DNA from: Arthrobacter sp. Leaf234
GTDB taxonomy: Bacteria; Actinomycetota; Actinomycetes; Actinomycetales; Micrococcaceae
Length of the DNA stretch: 64,000 bases
NCBI RefSeq assembly: GCF_001422665.1
Contig: NZ_LMLU01000001.1
Span: 153,282-217,281, forward strand
Reading direction: 5' to 3'
Positions 1-7,564 of the stretch are shown here, piece after piece. Position numbers and translations under genes: made by a program. The notes beneath the pieces are model-generated. The model searched no databases. It was not told the DNA's origin and saw nothing but the letters and a program-made list of their open reading frames with translations. Positions within the stretch are counted from its first letter, which is position 1, and every line of letters begins with the position of its first letter.

Positions 1-1
1 C

Positions 2-1084
2 TGGTGCACCGCCGATCTCGCCTGGGTGACGGCACACACCTACGAGATCTACGGTCCGCTCTCCAACGGCGCCACGCAGGTGATCTTCGAAGGCACACCC
101 GACACGCCCCACCCCGGCCGCCACTTCGAGATCATCGAACGCTACGGCGTGACGAGCTACTACACGGCGCCCACCCTGGTCCGTTCCCTCATGGGCTGGT
201 TCCCGGACGGTGTCCCGTCCACCTGGGACCTCTCGAGCCTCCGCGTCCTCGGGACGGTCGGCGAGGCCGTGAACCCCGAAGCCTGGCGCTGGTTCCGCCG
301 GAACCTCGGCCGCGACGAGCTCCCCGTCGTCGACACGTGGTGGCAGTCCGAGACCGGCGCCACGATCCTCTCCCCCAGCCCCACGGACTCCTCGTTCAAG
401 CCGGGCTGCGCGGCGCGGGCCCTGCCGGGGGTCTCCACGCGGATCGTCGACCGGCACGGCGCGGCGGTGCCGGCGGGCGAGCAGGGCCTGATCGTCGTCG
501 ACCGTCACGGCCCCGCGATGGCCCGGACCGTCTGGGGCGATCCCCAGCGCTACCTCGACTCCTACTGGCGGATGTTCGCTGCCGAGGGCTGGTTCCTCGC
601 CGGCGACGGCGCGCGGTACGACGACGACGGCGACACCTGGATCCTCGGGCGCGTGGACGACGTGATCAACGTGTCCGGTCACCGGCTGTCGACGATCGAG
701 ATCGAGTCGGCCCTCGTCGCCCACCCGCTCGTCGTCGAGGCGGGCGTGTGCCCGATCGCCCATCCGGTGACGGGCCATGCCATCGCGGCCTTCGTGGTGC
801 TGGCCACCGGTACCGATCCGTCGATCGACGTCTCCGGGACGCTGCGGGCCCAGGTCGCCGAGGCGATCGGCCCGATCGCACGCCCCTCGGCCGTCGTGGT
901 CGTCGAGGACGTGCCGAAGACGCGCTCCGGCAAGATCATGCGGCGCCTGCTCACGCAGCTCTTCGAGGGCACGGAGCTGGGGGACACGACATCCCTGCAG
1001 AACGAGGGGTGCATCCCCGGGATCCAGGACGTCCTCCGCCTCAGCGTCCGAGGCGCTACTCCGGCAGGTCTGCCCCGCGGTTAA
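2..1084 (+). CDS. acsA: Acetyl-CoA synthetase, C-terminal part (5' end outside window)
   Basis: AMP-forming acyl-CoA ligase that activates acetate to acetyl-CoA through acetyl-AMP in the cytoplasm. The open frame runs in from the left edge, beginning with WCTADLAWVTAHTYEIYGPL, the acetyl-CoA-synthetase region after the P-loop. TWWQSETGA (adenylation core), GRVDDVINVSGHRLST (hinge) and the acyl-adenylate lysine motif KTRSGKIMRRLL follow in the expected order, so the C-terminal two-thirds is intact. The tail after the last motif (about 45 residues) is ordinary for the family. It converges with the LysM/NlpC gene across a shared terminator. The adenylation signature fits acetate; propionate cannot be excluded without the missing N-terminus. 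Confidence 0.9.
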   Translation, partial: WCTADLAWVTAHTYEIYGPLSNGATQVIFEGTPDTPHPGRHFEIIERYGVTSYYTAPTLVRSLMGWFPDGVPSTWDLSSLRVLGTVGEAVNPEAWRWFRRNLGRDELPVVDTWWQSETGATILSPSPTDSSFKPGCAARALPGVSTRIVDRHGAAVPAGEQGLIVVDRHGPAMARTVWGDPQRYLDSYWRMFAAEGWFLAGDGARYDDDGDTWILGRVDDVINVSGHRLSTIEIESALVAHPLVVEAGVCPIAHPVTGHAIAAFVVLATGTDPSIDVSGTLRAQVAEAIGPIARPSAVVVVEDVPKTRSGKIMRRLLTQLFEGTELGDTTSLQNEGCIPGIQDVLRLSVRGATPAGLPRG

Positions 1085-1089
1085 ACGAA

Positions 1090-1128
1090 GGAGACGGCAG
1101 GCGCCCCGTCCAAGCGCCTGCCGTCTCC
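1090..1128. terminator. Bidirectional hairpin terminator
   Basis: A perfect 14-bp inverted repeat (ggagacggcaggcg at 1090-1103 and its complement at 1115-1128, 11-nt loop) sits six bases after the acsA stop and 20 bases after the stop of the convergent LysM gene. There is no U-tract, so termination strength is inferred from the stem alone. Confidence 0.7.
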
Positions 1129-1148
1129 CGTGCGTGGTCCGTCCGGTA

Positions 1149-2039
1149 TTAGCCCACCCGGACGAAGGATGCTCCCGGAAGATCCGAGAGAGGGTGCTGC
1201 ATGGTGGCGTTGATGCCGTTCATGCCGCTGCTGATGACCTGGCCACCGCCGACGTAGACGGCCACGTGGCCGCCCGTGATGACGAGGTCACCGGGAGCGG
1301 GGGTGGACACCTGGGCGCCGAACTGGAAGAACTGCGAGGGGCCGAGGTCTCCGACGGAAATACCTGCCGCGCGCAGGGCCTTCTCGACCAGCACTGTGCA
1401 GTCCTGCACGGCACCGGCAGCGAGCTGCGCCCGGGCGGAGCCGAGGATGGCGCCCGCGGCGTTGCCCGAGGGAGCGGTCTCGGCGGCGACCGGGGTGATC
1501 GCTGCCGAGGCCAGGTAGACACCCGATCCGGCTTCCGTGGACACGGCCGGAGCCGGAGCGATTGCGGCGGCCTGCTGGACGGCAGGAGCAGCTGGTGCTG
1601 CGGCGACCGGGGCGGACACCGTCTGGGCCGGCGCCGCGACAGCAGCACCGGCGGCGGGGATGACGATCGTCTGTCCGGGGAAGATGACCGATGCGAGCGA
1701 GAGGCCGTTGGCGGTCAGGACCGTGGTGAGCTCGACGCCGTAGCGGGCCGAGATGGCACCCAGGGTGTCGCCGGCGGCGACGGTGTAAGCGGTGCCCGCG
1801 GCGCTTGCTGCGGCAGCGGGGGCGACCGCGGCGGTCGGAGCCGTCGTGCCCTCGGCGGTGTAGGTGCCGGCGTGTGCGGTGCCGACGGCGCTGAGGGCGA
1901 GGCCCGACGTCACGGCGACGATGGCGACCGGGCGGCCCACGGCGGTGGCTCCGCTCTTCGCGGCGCGGGACAGGCCCTGCAGCGCGAGGTTTCCGTCGAC
2001 GTCCGCGCGGTGGCGTGCCGGTGAAGTGATTCGTGACAT
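1149..2039 (-). CDS. Secreted LysM + NlpC/P60 peptidoglycan hydrolase
   Basis: A 296-residue exported cell-wall endopeptidase. The N-terminus has a basic stretch and a hydrophobic signal segment (about residues 36-57, ending SAVGTAHAG). One LysM peptidoglycan-binding domain (about 84-128: YTVAAGDTLGAISARYGV ... PGQTIVIP) is followed by an Ala/Pro-rich linker and a C-terminal NlpC/P60 domain with Cys214 (VQDCTVLVEKAL) and His258 (GGHVAVYVGGG). The usual DCSG box is DCTV here, a divergence I also associate with LysM/NlpC proteins of related actinobacteria. The start at 2039 is preferred over an in-frame upstream one because GGGAGAGG lies 9 nt before this ATG and the upstream frame runs through the riboswitch. 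Control is probably by c-di-AMP and an MtrA-like site (separate entries). Confidence 0.88.
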   Translation of the reverse strand: MSRITSPARHRADVDGNLALQGLSRAAKSGATAVGRPVAIVAVTSGLALSAVGTAHAGTYTAEGTTAPTAAVAPAAAASAAGTAYTVAAGDTLGAISARYGVELTTVLTANGLSLASVIFPGQTIVIPAAGAAVAAPAQTVSAPVAAAPAAPAVQQAAAIAPAPAVSTEAGSGVYLASAAITPVAAETAPSGNAAGAILGSARAQLAAGAVQDCTVLVEKALRAAGISVGDLGPSQFFQFGAQVSTPAPGDLVITGGHVAVYVGGGQVISSGMNGINATMQHPLSDLPGASFVRVG

Positions 2040-2051
2040 GGTTCTATACCT

Positions 2052-2258
2052 CTCCCATGCCTGCGGGGTGAGCTGTCGGGTTCGGATGGGAGTCACCCGG
2101 CCGCGGGCACCGCCGGTGGGCGGTGCGGTGCGACTTAACCCCGAGGACGCGTGCAGGGATCCTGCGCGTCCGGTGGAACTGATGGTTCCCCCGTCCCTGC
2201 CTTCGGTGTATGCGGACGTATCCCGATCGGCGGCAGGGCTCGGCAATCCGTGCGGGAG
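2052..2258 (-). promoter_or_regulatory. ydaO/yuaA-type c-di-AMP riboswitch
   Basis: On the minus strand the leader holds conserved blocks I recognise from actinobacterial ydaO elements upstream of cell-wall hydrolases: GCCGAGCCCTGCC, GCAGGGACGGGGGAACC, GGGTTAAGTCGC, CCGGGTGACTC and ATCCGAACCCGACAGCTCACC, in the usual order over about 200 nt. A TCCCAT/ATGGGA pairing (2086-2091 with 2053-2058) places the 3' strand of a helix on the first half of the Shine-Dalgarno GGGAGAGG (2049-2056). The family binds cyclic di-AMP and switches off cell-wall genes. The boundaries are approximate. Confidence 0.85.
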
Positions 2259-2286
2259 CGCCCCACGTGGACGGGAGCACCGACCG

Positions 2287-2327
2287 AGAGTACCCAGCGC
2301 TCCGGGCGTTTGTCACATTTCTGTAAC
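2287..2327 (-). promoter_or_regulatory. Candidate promoter with MtrA/GlnR-like direct repeat
   Basis: Minus-strand TGACAA (2310-2315), 17-bp spacer, TACTCT (2287-2292) gives a plausible promoter about 25 nt upstream of the riboswitch. The direct repeat GTTAC-N6-GTGAC (2323-2327 and 2312-2316) overlaps the -35. MtrA and GlnR response regulators are known to bind GTNAC-type repeats with this spacing, and MtrA controls cell-wall hydrolases in actinobacteria. Assignment here is inference. Confidence 0.5.
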
Positions 2328-2353
2328 GGGGCGTATCCTGCCCTTCCCGCCGG

Positions 2354-2629
2354 TCACCGATCGCCCTGCAGCGCGCACTCCCGGCGCGATCCCGCGGAAC
2401 GCCACCGGCGGAAGGCGAGCACGGTCCCCGTCGCGCTGAGGATCAGCAGGCCGCACTGCTGCACGAAGAACCACACTCCGACGGATGTCCCGCCGATACT
2501 CGATGCCGCCACGATGCTGCCGGCCAGGACGAGCGTGAGGACGGCACCGACCCAGCACAGGGTGTTCCACAGGAGGCGCTCCTGCTCGCGCGTAGCAGCC
2601 CTCCACTCCTCGGTTCCGCCGTGATCCAT
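2354..2629 (-). CDS. Small two-helix membrane protein, unknown function
   Basis: A 91-residue protein with an acidic/basic N-terminus (MDHGGTEEWRAATREQERLL), two hydrophobic segments (about residues 23-45 and 52-70) and a basic C-terminal tail, so probably an integral membrane protein with both ends inside. No family recognised. The start is supported by a -10-like TAGGGT exactly 6 nt before the ATG, predicting a leaderless transcript. A longer overlapping frame on the same strand lacks membrane segments and was rejected. The gene stands alone between the c-di-AMP leader and the SAM riboswitch. Confidence 0.6.
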   Translation of the reverse strand: MDHGGTEEWRAATREQERLLWNTLCWVGAVLTLVLAGSIVAASSIGGTSVGVWFFVQQCGLLILSATGTVLAFRRWRSAGSRRECALQGDR

Positions 2630-2734
2630 GCACCAACCCTAGGCGTACGGACCAGGACTCCGCCCTGACATCCGGCACCACGCAGAGCGACACATTGTTT
2701 GGATTGTCGCGACCCCGATGTCACACTCGTGCTT

Positions 2735-2837
2735 GACCATCCCGAGCGGCCGAGAGATCTGGCTCATTGACGCCGCGGCAACCCTGGCCCCCGTGCACCA
2801 CGGGGACAGTAGGGTGCTACTGCCAGAACGATGGAGG
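2735..2837 (+). promoter_or_regulatory. SAM-I (S-box) riboswitch overlapping the ribosome binding site
   Basis: S-box features appear in order: GAGCGGCCGAGAGATCTGGC, TGACGCCGCGGCAACC, a variable hairpin (CCCCGTG/CACGGGG, 2788-2805), then AGGGTGCTACTGCCAGA. The closing helix pairs CCATC (2737-2741) with GATGG (2830-2834). The 3' strand of that helix runs into the Shine-Dalgarno GGAGG (2833-2837) of the sfnG-like gene. SAM binding, which stabilises this helix, would therefore hide the ribosome binding site and shut the operon when methionine/SAM is plentiful. The class is known to control methionine and cysteine genes; the translational mechanism is inferred from the overlap. Confidence 0.85.
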
Positions 2838-2842
2838 AAGTC

Positions 2843-4009
2843 ATGAGCGTCGCCGACCTGTCCACTCCCCTGAAGTTCGCCTACTGGGTCCCCAACGTCA
2901 GTGGTGGTCTCGTGGTCTCGACCATCGAGCAGCGCACCAGCTGGGACTTCGACTACAACCGCAAGCTCGCCCGGATCGCGGAGGACGCCGGTTTCGAGTA
3001 CGCCCTGTCACAGACGCGGTACGCCGCCTCCTACGGCGCGGACAAGCAGCACGAGGCCACGAGCTTCTCGCTCGCCCTCCTCGCCGCGACCGAGAGACTC
3101 AAGGTGATCGCCGCCGTCCACCCCGGGATGTGGCACCCGGGCGTGCTGGCCAAGTTCATCATCACGGCCGACCACATCTCGAACGGCCGCGCGGCCGTGA
3201 ACATCGTCTCCGGCTGGCTGAAGGCCGAGTTCGTGAACTTCGGCCTCGAGTGGCTCGAGCACGACGAGCGCTATGTCCGCACGGAGGAGTTCATCCGCGT
3301 GCTCAGGGGCCTGTGGACCGAACAGGGCTACAGCCAGTCGGGGAAGTACTACGACATCACGGACTTCACACTGAGCCCCCCGCCCGTCGACGTCCCCGGC
3401 CGCCCGCACCCGGAAGTCTTCTTCGGCGGCAATTCGACGGCGGCGCAGGCCACTGCCGGCCGGGTCGCCGACTGGTACTTCTCGAACGGGAAGGACCTCG
3501 ACGGGTTCAGGGAGAACATCGCCGGGGTGCAGGCCTCGGCCACCGCCGCCGGGCGCCGTCCCCGGTACGGGCTGAACGGCTTCGTCATCGCCCGCGACTC
3601 CGAGAAGGAGGCGCGTGACACGCTCCGTGAGATCGTGGCCAAGGCCCACCGTCCCGCGGTCGAGGGCTTCCGCGACGCCGTGCAGGAAGCGGGCGCCTCC
3701 ACGAAGGACGGCAAGGGCATGTGGGCCGATTCCTCCTTCGAGGACCTCATCCAGTACAACGACGGCTTCCGGACGCAGCTGATCGGCACTCCGGAGCAGA
3801 TCGCCGAGCGGATCGTCGAGTACAAGAAGATCGGCGTCAACCTCTTCCTGACCTGCTACCTGCACTTCCAGGAGGAGGTCGCCGCCTTCGGGACGGACAT
3901 CCTCCCGATCGTGCGCGAGCTCGAGGCGGATGCGGCCCGCAGGGCCGGCGTCGACTTCGATCCGGACGAGACCCTCACCGGAACCCATCCCAGTAAGGCA
4001 GGTGTCTGA
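2843..4009 (+). CDS. sfnG: FMN-dependent dimethylsulfone monooxygenase (SfnG-like LLM oxidoreductase)
   Basis: A luciferase-like flavin-dependent monooxygenase of 388 residues, about the family length. The N-terminus (LKFAYWVPNVSGGLVVSTIE) and HPGMWHPGVLAKF are typical of SfnG, which oxidises dimethylsulfone to methanesulfinate with reduced FMN from a partner reductase; no reductase is encoded nearby. SGRAAVNIVSGW-type and FFGGNSTAAQ segments belong to the TIM barrel/flavin region. The ATG at 2843 is chosen over the ATG at 2831 because GGAGG ends 5 nt before it. The stop overlaps the metY start (TGATG). The SAM riboswitch and metY support a role in scavenging organic sulfur; the exact sulfone or sulfonate substrate is inferred. 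Confidence 0.85.
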   Translation: MSVADLSTPLKFAYWVPNVSGGLVVSTIEQRTSWDFDYNRKLARIAEDAGFEYALSQTRYAASYGADKQHEATSFSLALLAATERLKVIAAVHPGMWHPGVLAKFIITADHISNGRAAVNIVSGWLKAEFVNFGLEWLEHDERYVRTEEFIRVLRGLWTEQGYSQSGKYYDITDFTLSPPPVDVPGRPHPEVFFGGNSTAAQATAGRVADWYFSNGKDLDGFRENIAGVQASATAAGRRPRYGLNGFVIARDSEKEARDTLREIVAKAHRPAVEGFRDAVQEAGASTKDGKGMWADSSFEDLIQYNDGFRTQLIGTPEQIAERIVEYKKIGVNLFLTCYLHFQEEVAAFGTDILPIVRELEADAARRAGVDFDPDETLTGTHPSKAGV

Positions 4010-5388
4010 TGGCAGAACGTTCCTTCGGTTTCCGCACGCGTGCGCTCCACGCCGGCGGAACCCCCGACGCGACGCACGGCGCGCGGGCCGTCCCGATCTA
4101 CCAGACCACGTCCTTCGTGTTCAAGGACACGAACGACGCCGCGAACCTCTTCGCGCTGCAGAAGTACGGCAACATCTACTCGCGCATCGGCAACCCCACC
4201 GTCGCGGCCTTCGAGGAGCGCATCGCCTCCCTCGAGGGCGGGATCGGCGCAGTGGCGACGGCGTCGGGCATGAGTGCCGAGTTCATCACCTTCGCGGCCC
4301 TGTGCCAGGCGGGCGATCACATCGTCGCCGCCTCCCAGTTGTACGGCGGGACCGTGACCCAGCTCGACGTCACGCTGCGCCGCTTCGGCATCGAGACCAC
4401 CTTCGTGCCGGGGACCGACCCGGCGGACTACGCAGCGGCCATCCGCGAGAACACGAAGGCCGTCTACGCCGAGGTGATCGCGAACCCGTCCGGTGAGATC
4501 TCCGACCTCGCGGGACTCGCGAAGGTGGCGCACGACGCCGGCATCCCCTTCATCGTCGACTCCACACTGAGCACCCCCTACCTCGTGCGGCCCATCGAGC
4601 ACGGCGCCGACATCGTCATCCACTCGGCCACCAAGTTCATCGGCGGCCACGGCACCACCCTCGGCGGCGTGATCGTCGAGAGCGGCCGGTTCGACTGGGG
4701 CAACGGCAAGTTCCCCATGATGACCGAGCCGGTGCCCTCCTACGGCAACATCCAGTGGTGGGCGAACTTCGGTGAGTACGGGTTCCTCACCAAGCTCCGC
4801 ACCGAGCAGCTCCGCGACATCGGCCCGTCCCTCTCGCCGACGTCGGCCTTCCAGCTCCTGCAGGGCGTCGAGACGCTCGCCCAGCGCCTCGACGAGCACC
4901 TCGAGAACGCCCTCGCCGTGGCGCAGTGGCTCCAGGCCGATCCCCGCGTGGAGTACGTCAACTACGCAGGCCTGCCCACCCACCCGCACCATGACCGCGC
5001 GAGGACCTACCTCCCGCAGGGGCCGGGGTCCGTGTTCAGCTTCGGCATCCGGGGCGGGCGGAAAGCGGGCCAGAAGTTCATCGAGTCGCTGCAGCTCGCC
5101 TCGCACCTCGCGAACGTCGGCGACTCCCGGACGCTCGTGATCCACCCGGGCTCGACGACGCACCAGCAGCTCTCCACCGAACAGCTGGTCGCGGCGGGCG
5201 TTCCCGAGGACCTCGTCCGCATCTCCGTGGGTCTGGAGGACCTGGCCGACATCCTGTGGGACATCGACCAGGCACTCGCCCTCGCGGTCGATGCGACGGA
5301 CGAGGCCTTCGACGACCTCCCGCAGGAAGCGGCGGGCGGGAACGACGACGACGCGTCGGCGACGCGCGCAGTGGGAGTGGGAGCATGA
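4009..5388 (+). CDS. metY: O-acetylhomoserine sulfhydrylase (MetY type)
   Basis: PLP enzyme of the Cys/Met metabolism family, 459 residues. It makes homocysteine from O-acetylhomoserine and sulfide in direct-sulfhydrylation methionine synthesis. The N-terminus [14 protein letters not shown], the substrate/PLP segment [20 protein letters not shown] and the PLP lysine K209 in [11 protein letters not shown] are all present. The long insertion typical of MetY ([18 protein letters not shown]) separates it from the shorter MetB/MetZ enzymes. Translation is coupled at both ends: TGATG with sfnG and ATGA with the CoA-binding gene. It lies under the SAM riboswitch. Confidence 0.93.
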   Translation: MAERSFGFRTRALHAGGTPDATHGARAVPIYQTTSFVFKDTNDAANLFALQKYGNIYSRIGNPTVAAFEERIASLEGGIGAVATASGMSAEFITFAALCQAGDHIVAASQLYGGTVTQLDVTLRRFGIETTFVPGTDPADYAAAIRENTKAVYAEVIANPSGEISDLAGLAKVAHDAGIPFIVDSTLSTPYLVRPIEHGADIVIHSATKFIGGHGTTLGGVIVESGRFDWGNGKFPMMTEPVPSYGNIQWWANFGEYGFLTKLRTEQLRDIGPSLSPTSAFQLLQGVETLAQRLDEHLENALAVAQWLQADPRVEYVNYAGLPTHPHHDRARTYLPQGPGSVFSFGIRGGRKAGQKFIESLQLASHLANVGDSRTLVIHPGSTTHQQLSTEQLVAAGVPEDLVRISVGLEDLADILWDIDQALALAVDATDEAFDDLPQEAAGGNDDDASATRAVGVGA

Positions 5389-5888
5389 GCGGCACGGAAG
5401 CAGCACCTCGCACGTGGGAGGGGCCCTCGGCGCCCGAGCGGCTCGCCCTGCTCCGGAGCGCCCGGTCCGTCGCGATCGTCGGCGCCTCCGACAAGCCGTC
5501 GCGGGCGTCCTACTTCGTGGCGACCTACCTGCAGTCGTCCTCGCCCTACCGCCTGTACTTCGTCAATCCGGTGGCCGGCCGGATCCTCGGGCAGCCCGCC
5601 TATGCGTCGCTCAAGGATCTCCCCGAGGTCCCCGACGTGGTCGACGTGTTTCGGAAGCACGACGACCTGCCGTCCGTGCTGGAGGAGACCCTCGACGTCG
5701 GAGCGAAGACGCTGTGGCTGCAGCTCGGCTCCTGGCACGAGGACGTGGCGCGTTCCGCGGAGGCGGCGGGCCTGGACGTCGTGATGGACCGCTGCATCAA
5801 GATCGAGCACGCGCGCTTCCACGGCGGACTCAACCTTGCGGGCTTCAACACCGGAGTAATCTCCTCGAAGCGGCAGATCACGTCCTAG
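5385..5888 (+). CDS. CoA-binding domain protein (YccU-like)
   Basis: A 167-residue cytosolic protein formed almost wholly by one Rossmann-type CoA-binding domain: SVAIVGASDKPSRASY (nucleotide loop), VNPVAGRILGQPAY, DVVDVFRKHDDLP, TLWLQLGSWHED and VVMDRCIKIEHARF, the order found in YccU/succinyl-CoA-synthetase alpha-like proteins. The ligand is probably CoA or a CoA thioester. Its start overlaps the metY stop (ATGA), so it is translated with the sulfur genes under SAM control, but its job in sulfur metabolism is unknown. Its TAG stop overlaps the stop of the convergent gene within the palindrome CTAG. Confidence 0.85.
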   Translation: MSGTEAAPRTWEGPSAPERLALLRSARSVAIVGASDKPSRASYFVATYLQSSSPYRLYFVNPVAGRILGQPAYASLKDLPEVPDVVDVFRKHDDLPSVLEETLDVGAKTLWLQLGSWHEDVARSAEAAGLDVVMDRCIKIEHARFHGGLNLAGFNTGVISSKRQITS

Positions 5889-7564
5889 CCGGCCGGCGCT
5901 GCAGCGCTGTCCTCCGTCGGGGTGTCGCCTGCGTGGGCCGGGGCGCCATCGTCCGCGTCGTCGTCGCCCGCGTCGGCATCGTCCGCGTCGGCATCGTCCG
6001 CGGCGGAAACGACGCCCGGGACACCAGGGGTCGTCACTCCGGTGCCGGCCGGTACCGGCACGGGGCCGTCACTGCTGGGCGCCATGGCAGGTCCCGTCAG
6101 CGTGCCGCCGTCGGAGGTCGACACGGAACCCGACCCGGAGGTCTCGGCCTCCGGCGCCGTGATCGCTGCGTCTGCTGATCCGTCGTCCGGCGCGGCAGGG
6201 TCGACCGGACCGGGAGCCGCGCCGTCGACGGATACCGCTCCGCCCGTGTTCCCGGCCGGGGCGACGCCCGCTGAAGCATCGACCTGAGCGTCGGGCACAG
6301 CAGTCACCCCAGGCACCGGGGCGTCGACGGGACCGTGGTGGAGTGTCCCGTCGCGCACCGGGGCTTCCTCCGGCGCAGCTGCAGGATCGACCGGCACCGG
6401 AGCGTCCGCGGGGAGGCTCCACCAGGTCCCGTCATCGATTCCCGGGTCGGCGACGAACGTGTACAGCCACGGATCCTCCTCCCACAGCGGGGCGGACAGG
6501 ACCGGCGCGTCCCATGGCTCGACGGGCGCCATCAGCAGGAAGCGGTGCTGCGGACCGGGCGTCGGCGCGGCGTGCGGCGACGTCGGAGCACCATCGGGAT
6601 GGACCGCGTGGGTGGACCCCCGGAGCCCGGGATCGCCGATGCGCCGAGCCTGCTCGCGGACAGCCTTCGTGCCGGCGTTCGTGTCCCGGGGACCGGCCGG
6701 GACGCCGGGCGTGGCCTTGCCCGGACCCGGCGCCGGGCGCTCCTGACGGGGACCGTGGGCACCCGGTGGCCGGCCCGGCGCGGTGGTCGTCCCGGGCGCG
6801 GGCGCGGGCACGGGCGCCCGGGTTGCGGGTACGCGGTTCGCTCCCGCCGTCGTCGGACTGCCCGGCGAGGTGGCGGTCGGCGCAGCCGCGGTCGGCATCG
6901 GGGACGAGGGGGCGACGACGGACCGCACGGCGGGAACCGACGCCGCGGCGGGAGCAGCACCCGACACCGAGGCGGGCACGCTCGTCGGAGCTCCTGCACC
7001 ACCGGGGGATGCACCGGGAGCCCTGTCGCGTGGGGCGGGCGCTCCGCCGGGCAGGGCGTCACCCGCTCCCGGCCCGGCTGCAGGACCACCGGGGGCCGGG
7101 GCCGCGGCAGGTGCCGGCGGTGGTGCGGCCGGAAGCGTCAGGGGCGCGCCGCCGGCCGGACCGGACGGCGCCCTGCCGGCACCGGCCTGGACCAGCGGGG
7201 CAGGGCCGAGCTCGGCGCGATCAGCGCTGTCGCGGATGGAGAAGCGGGTGATCGACTCGACGGCGTCACCGATCCCCTGAGGGAAGTGGACCGTGCCCGC
7301 GGCGACGCCGGACATCCCGACTCCCATTGAGACGGCGAGTGCACCGCCGATGAAGGTGATGCGGCGCTTGTGGCGCCGCCCCTGCCCTGCCTTGCCGCCG
7401 TCGGCCATGAGCTGTGCCAGGGCTGCGGACGCATCGGGCGCGGGGCCCGCGGCGAGGTCCCGGACGATCCCGACGGCGCGGACGAGGGCCGGGTCCTCGG
7501 GGATGCCGGACTCCTGGAGGAGAGGCAGCACGGGGTCCGGCGACGGGGTGTCATGACCAGTCAT
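5885..7564 (-). CDS. Putative membrane anti-sigma factor with long Pro/Ala-rich extracellular region
   Basis: 559 residues: a short cytoplasmic N-terminal helical region (about 1-70), a basic stop-transfer (RRHKRR), one transmembrane segment (about 70-92), then some 460 residues rich in Ala, Pro, Gly, Ser and Asp with little predicted fold. Its start overlaps the end of the ECF sigma gene (ATGA), the classical arrangement for sigma/anti-sigma pairs, and the topology (inside N-terminus, one helix, large outside part) fits. There is no zinc-binding HxxxCxxC motif, so it is not a ZAS-type anti-sigma factor. The function is inferred from position and topology; the low-complexity domain might span or sense the wall. 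Confidence 0.65.
   Translation of the reverse strand: MTGHDTPSPDPVLPLLQESGIPEDPALVRAVGIVRDLAAGPAPDASAALAQLMADGGKAGQGRRHKRRITFIGGALAVSMGVGMSGVAAGTVHFPQGIGDAVESITRFSIRDSADRAELGPAPLVQAGAGRAPSGPAGGAPLTLPAAPPPAPAAAPAPGGPAAGPGAGDALPGGAPAPRDRAPGASPGGAGAPTSVPASVSGAAPAAASVPAVRSVVAPSSPMPTAAAPTATSPGSPTTAGANRVPATRAPVPAPAPGTTTAPGRPPGAHGPRQERPAPGPGKATPGVPAGPRDTNAGTKAVREQARRIGDPGLRGSTHAVHPDGAPTSPHAAPTPGPQHRFLLMAPVEPWDAPVLSAPLWEEDPWLYTFVADPGIDDGTWWSLPADAPVPVDPAAAPEEAPVRDGTLHHGPVDAPVPGVTAVPDAQVDASAGVAPAGNTGGAVSVDGAAPGPVDPAAPDDGSADAAITAPEAETSGSGSVSTSDGGTLTGPAMAPSSDGPVPVPAGTGVTTPGVPGVVSAADDADADDADAGDDDADDGAPAHAGDTPTEDSAAAPAG

Noticed and set aside
2313-2693. Alternative 126-codon minus-strand frame overlapping the small membrane protein
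   Set aside because: No hydrophobic segments and Arg-rich shadow composition; the 91-codon frame has two membrane helices and a leaderless start.
3008-3988. Long minus-strand open frame (326 codons) opposite sfnG
   Set aside because: Shadow of a high-GC gene in another frame; no family motifs, no ribosome binding site, and the plus-strand product is a clear LLM monooxygenase.
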